64,000 bases of DNA from JAQWRV01 sp045564915 (lineage in GTDB: Bacteria; Pseudomonadota; Alphaproteobacteria; Rhodospirillales; Rhodospirillaceae): assembly GCA_045564915.1 (NCBI GenBank), contig JBJLGL010000004.1:186001-250000 (forward strand), written 5' to 3'. A model generated the notes under the pieces. That model was not told the DNA's origin. It saw only the letters and a program-made list of their open reading frames with translations, and made no database searches. A program made the translations under genes and the position numbers. This document shows, in pieces, positions 18,163 to 26,145 of this stretch. Positions within the stretch are counted from its first letter, which is position 1; every line of letters begins with the position of its first letter.

Positions 18163-18184
18163 ACAATAATCTGGAAAGACTGCT

Positions 18185-18481
18185 ATGACCAAACCACCTC
18201 CTAGACCTATTACCGGATCGGACGAGATGGATGCGATGATGCGCATAAATACTGAATTAATGTCTGAGCTTTGGATCCTTAGGGATCGTGTAACTGTGCT
18301 TGAGAAAATGCTAGAAGATAAGGGTGTGGTGAGCCGAGAAGCTATTGATCAATTCGCTCCAACAGGAGACTTTGCTGCAGAATTAGATGAAGAGCGCGAC
18401 CGCTTCGTGCGCCGCGTAGCTGGAGCGCCTTGGGAGCTTGAATTTACAGTTGAGTCATTGGTTGAGCGCGGACAGCGTTAG
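18185..18481 (+). CDS. small helical partner protein of adjacent methyltransferase (copy 2)
   Basis: 98 aa, charged and helical: MDAMMRINTELMSELWILRD, RVTVLEKMLEDKGVVSREAI, PTGDF, then DEERDRFVRRVAG. It shares the LRDRV-x2-LE core and the distal R-x2-FV element with the copies at 3112 and 49490. Here the partner follows the methyltransferase; in the other two loci it precedes it. The spacing to the GPH transporter is 9 bases. No database family name recognised. Confidence 0.7.
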   Translation: MTKPPPRPITGSDEMDAMMRINTELMSELWILRDRVTVLEKMLEDKGVVSREAIDQFAPTGDFAAELDEERDRFVRRVAGAPWELEFTVESLVERGQR

Positions 18482-18490
18482 TAACCCATC

Positions 18491-19903
18491 ATGTCAGATA
18501 CGACGAGGGTAACCGGTGACCTTTCTGGTCCCAATAACGACTATCCCGAACGCACATTGCCATTAAAGGTTTGTATTGGTTGGGGTATTGGCAGCCTAGG
18601 CATGGCTGTAATGTTTGGCTTAATTAATACTTTTGCTCTTACTTTTATGGTCAATTATCTAGCAATTGCTAGTGGATTGGCTGGTCTTTTGATAGGTCTA
18701 TCTAAGATCTACGATGGTTTAACAGATCCTATCATGGGAATTATCACAGATAGGACTCAAACCAAATGGGGTAGACGTCGCCCATACCTTATTGTTGGAG
18801 CTTTCTTGCTGGCAGCCTCTATGGTTACCATGTTCAATGTGCCAGACTTTGGATCGCAGTCAGCAATTGTCGTCTACATGATTCTTGTATTGCTGCTCTA
18901 TGCTACAGCATACACGGTGTTTAACGTTCCATACCTATCTATGCCGGCAGAAATGACGGATGGCTATCACGAGCGCTCGTATCTCATGAGCTTCCGGGTC
19001 TATGGCATTGCGGCGGCTGGTTATGTGGGCTTGGCCGTAGGCCCTATGCTGATTGATGGTTTTGGTGGTGGCCGTGAAGGCTTCGAGGTTATGGCATGGA
19101 TAATGGGTGGGGTAGTTCTATTATCTTCTATCTTATGCTTTCATTACACAAAAGATGCGCCATTCAAGCAACGCGTAGATACTAGTCACTTTCCCATTAA
19201 AGAGCAGGTTAGACTAGCCCTAGAAAATCGTCCTTTTCTCTGGCTAATCCTGTCCAAGCTTTGCGGTTTGCTTGGAGGTGCATTGAGTGCGCCAGCTAAG
19301 GCTTTTTTCTTTCCTCTCGTGCTTGGAGCGAGCCTGACTAGTTTTGGTTATTACTGGATAGCATTCTATACAGCCATGATTGTGTCGCAGCCATTTTGGC
19401 TGCGGCAAGGAAAGGCTTATGGTAAGCGCAATGTTTTTATATTCGGCCTTCTGGCTAGTGTAGTTATTAATTTGACTTGGCTAGTGGCCACGCCAGCGGA
19501 GCCTTACGTGATTACGATCATACGGGGCGTGTTATTGGGCCTCACGGGCGGGTGCACGTTGCTCATGGGTCAAGCTATGCTCCCTGATACAATGGAATAC
19601 GATGTGCGTCGCACTGGGATTCGGCGCGAAGGTATTTTCGCTGGTTTCTACACGACAATAGAAAAATTCTCGTATGCCCTAGGGCCGGCGATAACGGGCC
19701 TTGTACTTGGGTCTATGGGCTATATAGCATCCCGTGATGGAATGGTAGAGCAACCAGACAGCGCTATTTTTGCTATCTATGTATGTGCAGCGGGACTCCC
19801 TGCGCTCTTGGGTATTCTTGGTGCTTTATGTTTAACAAGGTACGATCTGACGGAGGAGAAGCTTAAGGCAACAGTCCGAATTGTTGCGGCACGGGCTGAG
19901 TGA
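18491..19903 (+). CDS. GPH-family MFS symporter (glycoside-pentoside-hexuronide:cation)
   Basis: 470 aa with about 12 transmembrane segments. The GPH signature is clear: SKIYDGLTDPIMGIITDRTQ followed by WGRRRPY, and FNVPYLSMPAEMT in the next half. These transporters use Na+ or H+ to import sugars or related organic anions. It directly follows the methyltransferase/small-protein pair, so it probably handles the compound acted on by that pair. The substrate cannot be inferred from sequence alone. Confidence 0.9.
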   Translation: MSDTTRVTGDLSGPNNDYPERTLPLKVCIGWGIGSLGMAVMFGLINTFALTFMVNYLAIASGLAGLLIGLSKIYDGLTDPIMGIITDRTQTKWGRRRPYLIVGAFLLAASMVTMFNVPDFGSQSAIVVYMILVLLLYATAYTVFNVPYLSMPAEMTDGYHERSYLMSFRVYGIAAAGYVGLAVGPMLIDGFGGGREGFEVMAWIMGGVVLLSSILCFHYTKDAPFKQRVDTSHFPIKEQVRLALENRPFLWLILSKLCGLLGGALSAPAKAFFFPLVLGASLTSFGYYWIAFYTAMIVSQPFWLRQGKAYGKRNVFIFGLLASVVINLTWLVATPAEPYVITIIRGVLLGLTGGCTLLMGQAMLPDTMEYDVRRTGIRREGIFAGFYTTIEKFSYALGPAITGLVLGSMGYIASRDGMVEQPDSAIFAIYVCAAGLPALLGILGALCLTRYDLTEEKLKATVRIVAARAE

Positions 19904-20024
19904 TGTTCTCAAACTAGGTTTCTATCCGTAAATTGATCACCACACGACATGTATAATTGTTCGCTCTGCCAACTGTTGCGGGTTAGCGACCTACTTTATG
20001 CTCTGAGAAATGTGGGGTGAGCGA

Positions 20025-21437
20025 TCAAAGAGAGCGCAGAAAACTAACCAAGTCTGCTCGGGCATCGGCGGGCATCATACGAAACTCTTCCTTAGCAGCC
20101 TCCGCTTCGCCACCATGCCAGAGAATGGCCTCTTCGAGGCTGCGAGCGCGTCCATCGTGCAAGTAGCGCTCATGTCCGGATACTTTTTCAGTAAGGCCGA
20201 TGCCCCATAATGGAGCAGTCCGCCATTCGGAACCATTAGCTATGAAATCAGGCCGACCATCGGCGAGTCCATGACCCATGTCATGAAGTAAGAGATCGGT
20301 AAAAGGATGGAAAACAATATTCGCTAGATCCTCGATATCTGCACTATTTCCAGTTTTCATACTTGGCATATGGCAGTTTTGGCATCCTGCAACTCTAAAT
20401 AGGCTTTCTCCGCGCTTTACCTCTGGTAGGTCATGGCCACGTTGTTGAGGTACAGCAATGCGCTGGGTGTAGACGTTGAGCTGATTAAGAAATACCGCAG
20501 TCATCTCTGCACCATTCCAGGTTTCTTCTGCAGCAGCAGCGCAGGCTTTCTGTATTGCCTCACAATTTTCATCAGGTCGTAATGGAGTTGTGATTCCCAT
20601 GTCACCAAGGGCTGCGCCTGAATTTTGGTTGGTTAAATTTGGTACGTTAGCCTTCCATCCGAATCTTCCCAAAGCCGTTTTACGTTCTTTGGCGTCCCAG
20701 ACCACATTGATTTTCCCTGAAATGCCATTCATATCCGCATCATCTGGGTCCGCTAGCGCTTCCAATAAATCATCGGCCACCATTTCTAATAGCCCTAGAC
20801 CTATGACTGGATTTGCTACCCGTGGTGATAGCATCACGTCGTCTGGCAACGGCCCAAACGCAAGGTCTTCAAAGTAAATCACGGGTTTGCGGAGTGTGTA
20901 GGGTATCCCATCTGTATAGGCGCCCTTTGTCTCTTGCCACTCAATGATAGCTCGCCCTTCAGGCGGGACTCCCTCCAAGCCCCTGTCCTGAATCTGATCC
21001 CCATAATTTGGGACAGGCTTTGGCCCACCTTGTTCGTCCTGGCCAGGTACGCTGATACGAACTAACATAGAGTCCATTGGTGCACCGAGTGATGGCGGTG
21101 GAAGGCCTCTCCCATTGTTAATGTGGCAATCTGAACAGGCCTCTCGGTTGAAGACTGGTCCTAAGCCATCGGTCGTTTCTTGCTGTCCGGGTGCAGGCAT
21201 CCAGATGGCATTGAATAGTTGATTTCCAAAGGTGAACCCAGCTCGAGAACTAGCTGGAGTATTGGCCGCTATGAAAGTAAATGCCTCTGATGTTGCCACC
21301 GGGCGCGTAGTCTTACCGCCTAATTCCTTTGTTAAGGGTATCGCAAGCAGGCCATCCCGCACACCTGTATCAAGTGCATGGACTGAACCAATAGCTCCAG
21401 ACAGCATGAAAAATGCAATTAAGTATAGACATTTCAT
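20025..21437 (-). CDS. exported di-haem oxidoreductase (thiol oxidoreductase/DHOR type)
   Basis: 470 aa with a signal peptide (MKCLYLIAFFMLSGAIGSVHA) and two c-type haem motifs, CSDCH (C101-H105) and CQNCH (C352-H356), the layout of the di-haem cytochrome c peroxidase-like oxidoreductase family. It also has GLGLLEMV and FGWKANVPNL segments typical of that family. Periplasmic. Its ATG overlaps the stop of the upstream secreted protein by 4 bases, so it is translationally coupled in an operon with that gene and a DUF1838 gene. It would pass electrons to or from an unknown periplasmic partner. Confidence 0.88.
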   Translation of the reverse strand: MKCLYLIAFFMLSGAIGSVHALDTGVRDGLLAIPLTKELGGKTTRPVATSEAFTFIAANTPASSRAGFTFGNQLFNAIWMPAPGQQETTDGLGPVFNREACSDCHINNGRGLPPPSLGAPMDSMLVRISVPGQDEQGGPKPVPNYGDQIQDRGLEGVPPEGRAIIEWQETKGAYTDGIPYTLRKPVIYFEDLAFGPLPDDVMLSPRVANPVIGLGLLEMVADDLLEALADPDDADMNGISGKINVVWDAKERKTALGRFGWKANVPNLTNQNSGAALGDMGITTPLRPDENCEAIQKACAAAAEETWNGAEMTAVFLNQLNVYTQRIAVPQQRGHDLPEVKRGESLFRVAGCQNCHMPSMKTGNSADIEDLANIVFHPFTDLLLHDMGHGLADGRPDFIANGSEWRTAPLWGIGLTEKVSGHERYLHDGRARSLEEAILWHGGEAEAAKEEFRMMPADARADLVSFLRSL

Positions 21438-22117
21438 GGGTAAGCCCCGGGGACAGCATTTGCCTCACTGCGTTCTTCTTCCCAAGTATTGACATCAAAG
21501 TCACGGGCCAGGTTACTCATATGAGTGACCCGGAACGCTGTGAGTTGAATTCGTTCAAAGTGACGTCTATCCGCTCCGGGTGACAATGTGAATAGAGAGA
21601 ACTCATCTCCTGAGGCCATCTTAACGGCTACGGTTGCATGGCCCGCTCCACGGCCTAGGCCTGCTGGCTTAATTGCCATTGCTGCCAAATCTCCGGGACG
21701 TTCACGTCCACCTTTATGCCAAACATGAAGATGGATGATTACATCTCCATCAGTTGCGCCATCTTTGTCGCTACTTATGAAATCCACATTGAATGCGTAT
21801 AGACCAGGGCAGATGGGTTTGTATAAAGATCCATTCCACACACCAGGATTGGCGTTAACGTTCGAAATATTACGGCCGGAGAAATTAATACGTTGATGGG
21901 GCTGGGTATGCACAAGGTTGTTAGTTTCAACTGAGAAAGATCTCGGTAGATCCCTACAATGATCGGACACCTTATCAGCTGAGACCTTGCCTTCCTCAAT
22001 AAGCTCAAAAAATGCAAAATTCGGCTCTTCTATTATACTCTCCTGAGCTATAGGTGACCCAGACACAAGAAAAAGAGCGGTAATTATTGCTGCTGTATAG
22101 GTTAGCTTTACGAACAT
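21434..22117 (-). CDS. secreted beta-rich protein, C1q-like pattern
   Basis: I choose the ATG at 22117: it has a GAGGAGG-type ribosome site and begins a signal peptide (MFVKLTYTAAIITALFLV ... AQ). A longer start at 22267 lacks both. The mature body has ICPGLYAFNVDFI, GDVIIHLHVWHKGG, GHATVAVKMASGDEFSLFTL and IQLTAFRV, which together resemble the jelly-roll strand order of C1q-like domains, but this is pattern reading only. Operon: DUF1838, this gene, di-haem oxidoreductase. Confidence 0.6.
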   Translation of the reverse strand: MFVKLTYTAAIITALFLVSGSPIAQESIIEEPNFAFFELIEEGKVSADKVSDHCRDLPRSFSVETNNLVHTQPHQRINFSGRNISNVNANPGVWNGSLYKPICPGLYAFNVDFISSDKDGATDGDVIIHLHVWHKGGRERPGDLAAMAIKPAGLGRGAGHATVAVKMASGDEFSLFTLSPGADRRHFERIQLTAFRVTHMSNLARDFDVNTWEEERSEANAVPGAYP

Positions 22118-22166
22118 ATCTGCCTCCTCAAGAATTTGACTTATCCTAAACTGCCAATAAAAGCTT

Positions 22167-23252
22167 TTAGATGTTTGCTCCTGAGCCAGTGGGTGGACCT
22201 GGTACGTGAGCCGGACGCTTTTCTCTCCATTGATATGCTGATTTTTCTGGCGGTATATCGGCTGCATAGGCCGACCAGGTATCGACTCGGAAGCTGTCCA
22301 TTTCCCAGGTGTCGGGTAGGGTTAGATATTCGGGCGCATGCTTCTCAAGATAGGCGAGTATTTTTGGTCGCACATCGCTTGTACCGTCTAGTCCCTTATG
22401 ACTAAACATACGCCCGAAAAGCTGTGCTTCTTCCATATTGCTGCCTCCCATCTTCATCCATGGCCAGCATTGGGAAATACGGGAAAAGCCAGCAACAAAG
22501 CGAGCTGATGGCAGGCTGCGGTCTTCAACTTCAGACTTGGAGAGATGAAAAGTGAAATGTTCAGATGGTGAAATACGGTGCCCAGTTGATGACTCTGGCC
22601 AACCTTCTGGTGTGACAGGGTTGGTATATTCATGAGTATAATCCCAATTGAGCAGCAGGTCATCGCCGAACTGTTGGAAAGGAAGAAGAAAGGGTATTTC
22701 ACCTTTTTCGTCGGGGAATACTGTACCCTCGTTCATTAATGTCGGCGAGTCCGTTTCCTTGCCAAAGTTGAACAGTGACATCTTCTCATCCATGTGGCGC
22801 ACTAATAGTGGATTGTAGAAGTGGTACACGGGAACGGTTTTTTCAATGAATGGATTGTACCAGCTTTCGAGTACGTCGCCCGTGCGCAGATCGGTAAAGA
22901 AACCAGACTCTCGCGAACGACGGGTGAGGGTGCCATCCGGCTCCCATCGGGCTTGCAAACAGCCCGTACCTTCATAGCCGAATACTGGGATCATACGATT
23001 GGTGCCGGTACGCAAATACATTATACCGTGGAAACATCCAATGACAGGTTTCTCAAAGCCTGACCATATCTTGGCAAAGGCATAGAGATTATCTTTGGGA
23101 TCGTCGTAATCCAGTCCGCCCTTTGCTTTCGTTTTGGCTGCTTGAGGCCTAGAAGGGGCGGCTAATGTGCCTGCACCTAGCGATAGTCCGGCTAAAGCGG
23201 ACAAGACACTGCGGCGATTTGCTTGGTACTCTGCACTAAACAGTGCGGTCAT
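22167..23252 (-). CDS. DUF1838 family protein with twin-arginine-type leader (copy 3)
   Basis: 361 aa. The N-terminus has NRRSVLSALAGLSLGAGTLA, a Tat-like leader. The body matches copies 1 and 2 in the WYNPFIEKTVPVYHF stretch (NPF-x3-TV) and the C-terminal CWPWMKMGGSN block (W-P-W-x-x-M). It is more divergent than the tandem pair. It is the first gene of the operon with the secreted protein at 21434-22117 and the di-haem oxidoreductase, which hints that this DUF1838 copy works in a periplasmic redox step. Confidence 0.78.
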   Translation of the reverse strand: MTALFSAEYQANRRSVLSALAGLSLGAGTLAAPSRPQAAKTKAKGGLDYDDPKDNLYAFAKIWSGFEKPVIGCFHGIMYLRTGTNRMIPVFGYEGTGCLQARWEPDGTLTRRSRESGFFTDLRTGDVLESWYNPFIEKTVPVYHFYNPLLVRHMDEKMSLFNFGKETDSPTLMNEGTVFPDEKGEIPFLLPFQQFGDDLLLNWDYTHEYTNPVTPEGWPESSTGHRISPSEHFTFHLSKSEVEDRSLPSARFVAGFSRISQCWPWMKMGGSNMEEAQLFGRMFSHKGLDGTSDVRPKILAYLEKHAPEYLTLPDTWEMDSFRVDTWSAYAADIPPEKSAYQWREKRPAHVPGPPTGSGANI

Positions 23253-23405
23253 GTTCCAGACTCCTATTTCTCTAGTGGTACTTTATCCATTGGACCACAC
23301 GACAGATTTCGCAGATAGGAATAAGATAGAGCCAAACCATCGTTCTAGGCTATGACTTCTGTATCTACCGGTTTGATGCCAAGACAGAAATGCACTTTAA
23401 ACGCC

Positions 23406-25235
23406 TTATATTTCTCTAACAGCACCTTTAGATGCGCTACTTGTCATGGATGCATACGCTCTAAGTGCACCTGAAATCTGACGCGGCCGGCGTTTTGCTG
23501 GTTGCCACCCCATGTTATCGCGATTGCTACGCCGTTTAGCCAGAACATTCTCATCGACAACGATGTCGATGGCTCTATTAGGAATGTCAATCTTGATGAG
23601 GTCTCCATCTTCGACAAGACCAATCGTGCCGCCCTCTGCCGCTTCAGGTGACACGTGACCGATGGATAGGCCTGACGTACCACCTGAAAAGCGCCCGTCG
23701 GTCACCAGGGCGCAATCTTTTCCAAGCCCCTTGGATTTCAGATAACTAGTTGGATAGAGCATTTCCTGCATGCCCGGGCCACCACGCGGCCCCTCATACC
23801 TTATGAGTACTACGTCACCTTCCTTCACGCGCCCATTTAAGATCCCTGAGACAGCGTCTTCTTGGCTTTCGAAAATATTCGCTGGGCCTGAGAAGACTAA
23901 GATAGACTCATCTACTCCCGCAGTTTTTACAATACAGCCATCTTCTGCAAGATTTCCGTACAACACTGCGAGCCCCCCATCCTTTGAAAATGCGTGATTT
24001 ACGCTTCGGACAACACCATTCTCGCGATCGGTGTCTAAACTTTTGTATCGTCGCGATTGTGAGAAAGCTTGCTGCGTCGGAACACCACCTGGCGCTGCAC
24101 GATAAAATTCCTGTACACTAGTACTATTAGTACGCACTACATCCCAGCGATCTAGCGCGTTTGCAAGCGTTGTGGAATGAACAGTCGGTAGTGATGTATC
24201 TATCAGTTTCGCACGGTCGAGCTCGCCGAGTATGGCCATAACACCCCCGGCGCGATGGACATCTTCCATGTGGACGTCACTTTTCGCCGGTGCCACCTTA
24301 CAAAGGACGGGTACTTGTCGGGAAAGCCGGTCAATATCTGACATTGTAAAATCAATGTTTGCTTCGTGCGCTGCTGCGAGTAGATGCAAAACTGTATTTG
24401 TGGAGCCGCCCATGGCGATATCCAGGGTTATTGCATTTTCAAAGGCAGCGAAAGAGGCTATGTGCCGGGGTAGAGCACTTAAGTCTTCTTGGTCGTAATA
24501 TCTATGACATAAATCAACAATCAGGTGGCCCGCTTCTCTAAACAATTGTTCGCGATCTGCATGTGTTGCTAAAGTTGAACCATTTCCAGGAAGTGACAGC
24601 CCTAGAGCTTCGGTTAGACAATTCATTGAGTTTGCGGTGAACATGCCGGAGCAAGAGCCACAGGTGGGGCAAGCCGATTGTTCAATCTTGAGTAAGTCCT
24701 CGTCACTAATCGCTTCATCAGCAGCTGCGACCATAGCATCTACTAGGTCCAGTGCTTTCTCTTTATCGTTTACCCTTATTTTTCCGGCCTCCATGGGGCC
24801 ACCAGAAACAAAAACAACGGGAATATTTATGCGCATTGCCGCCATTAGCATGCCCGGCGTGATCTTGTCACAATTTGAAATACATACTATCGCATCCGCA
24901 CAATGCGCGTTGACCATGTATTCAATTGAATCTGCAATTATTTCACGAGATGGCAACGAGTAGAGCATACCGTCATGTCCCATCGCTATGCCATCGTCGA
25001 CGGCGATAGTATTAAATTCCTTTGCTATTCCACCGGCGTCTTCTATCTCTCGGGCTACGAGTTGCCCAAGGTCTTTAAGATGTACATGCCCCGGAACGAA
25101 CTGAGTAAAAGAGTTAGCTACAGCAATAATAGGTTTGCCAAAGTCTCCGTCTTTCATTCCTGTGGCGCGCCAAAGGCCGCGTGCGCCGGCCATATTACGT
25201 CCATGGGTAGAAGTTCGAGATCTATAGGGTGGCAC
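23406..25235 (-). CDS. ilvD: dihydroxy-acid dehydratase
   Basis: 609 aa, full length for IlvD. The N-terminus PPYRSRTSTHGRNMAGARGL and the iron-sulfur cysteines in ISNCDKITPGM and CPTCGSCSGMFTANSMN are canonical. It dehydrates 2,3-dihydroxy-isovalerate and the isoleucine precursor to 2-oxo acids in branched-chain amino-acid synthesis, in the cytoplasm. Start is GTG at 25235 at the family's usual N-terminus. Single gene here; no other ilv genes are nearby. Confidence 0.97.
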   Translation of the reverse strand: MPPYRSRTSTHGRNMAGARGLWRATGMKDGDFGKPIIAVANSFTQFVPGHVHLKDLGQLVAREIEDAGGIAKEFNTIAVDDGIAMGHDGMLYSLPSREIIADSIEYMVNAHCADAIVCISNCDKITPGMLMAAMRINIPVVFVSGGPMEAGKIRVNDKEKALDLVDAMVAAADEAISDEDLLKIEQSACPTCGSCSGMFTANSMNCLTEALGLSLPGNGSTLATHADREQLFREAGHLIVDLCHRYYDQEDLSALPRHIASFAAFENAITLDIAMGGSTNTVLHLLAAAHEANIDFTMSDIDRLSRQVPVLCKVAPAKSDVHMEDVHRAGGVMAILGELDRAKLIDTSLPTVHSTTLANALDRWDVVRTNSTSVQEFYRAAPGGVPTQQAFSQSRRYKSLDTDRENGVVRSVNHAFSKDGGLAVLYGNLAEDGCIVKTAGVDESILVFSGPANIFESQEDAVSGILNGRVKEGDVVLIRYEGPRGGPGMQEMLYPTSYLKSKGLGKDCALVTDGRFSGGTSGLSIGHVSPEAAEGGTIGLVEDGDLIKIDIPNRAIDIVVDENVLAKRRSNRDNMGWQPAKRRPRQISGALRAYASMTSSASKGAVREI

Positions 25236-25560
25236 CTCAGAACCTGCCTTTCAGGGTTATAGTCTTTATTGGTAGATTTATTATTATATATGAAACAAAT
25301 GCTACTAATCCAACTCTAGAGTCATTTACCCCAACGGAAAAATTGTTACGTCTCAACAAGACTATTATCTTTATTTTCTTATGTGATCCCATATATTTCT
25401 ATAATCGTTTGATATGCCCTTGAAATCGCTATGCATCTTACAATAGCTTGGCCACCGGCTAGCGCTGAAGGTCCCAAAATAGCTTTTAATCGCGAACGCA
25501 TTTGCAGAGACCTTTTTATTTTCCTTGAATTAGTCTACAAATAAATACTTCAAACACGAG
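25236..25560. other. 325-base gap between ilvD and the DUF454 gene
   Basis: This stretch is AT-rich and divides two divergent genes, so it should hold both promoters. I see no strong palindrome, terminator or ilv-type leader peptide. Short open frames (for example about 25431-25538 plus) have no ribosome site and I do not call them. Confidence 0.4.
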
Positions 25561-26022
25561 ATGATGATGATCACAAAGACCCCAAATGAACCTGGGCAAG
25601 GTTCGGAAGACATCCCCCCTCCGCCCATGACCCATTCTAAGTTTTGTCCGTTCTTTCTGTGTTTGGGCTGGGTATTTGTTGGGATCGGCTTTGTTGGGGC
25701 ATTCGTTCCTGGACTACCAACCACGGTTTTTCTGATTATCGCCCTATGGGCTTTCTCTAGGAGTTCCGATCGCCTGCGTATGTGGTTGTGGACCCATCCG
25801 AGATTTGGCTCCACTCTTCGAGATTGGCATATTCATCGGGTGATTCCACCGTCTGCTAAAGTGACTGCTGTGGTGTTTATGATGTTCAGTGTTGCTATCG
25901 TTACAGTGATCGCGTCATCTTGGCAGGCTCCTGTAATACTCGCAACTGTGCTGGCACCTATTGCAGCGTGGATTATTACCCGTAGGAGTTTTGTGCCTGC
26001 ATCTGCGGCTCATGCAAAGTAA
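25561..26022 (+). CDS. DUF454 (YbaN) family membrane protein
   Basis: 153 aa with the DUF454 signature: a first helix pair GFVGAFVPGLPTTVFLIIAL, WAFSRSSDRLRMWLW, then HPRFGSTLRDW, followed by two further hydrophobic segments. Four membrane spans are likely. The family is widespread and uncharacterised. The short N-terminal extension carries an ATGATGATG triplet, so the exact start is ambiguous by one or two codons. Confidence 0.85.
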   Translation: MMMITKTPNEPGQGSEDIPPPPMTHSKFCPFFLCLGWVFVGIGFVGAFVPGLPTTVFLIIALWAFSRSSDRLRMWLWTHPRFGSTLRDWHIHRVIPPSAKVTAVVFMMFSVAIVTVIASSWQAPVILATVLAPIAAWIITRRSFVPASAAHAK

Positions 26023-26145
26023 GCGCCTTGGTATGCGTGTGCTTTGTATGGGGAGGCATTTAGAAAATAATATGCTATCCCAAGCTAGACTCTAACTCCT
26101 GACGGGTTTATTTTTCTCGATAGCTTTCCCAAGAAAAGTTGATTG

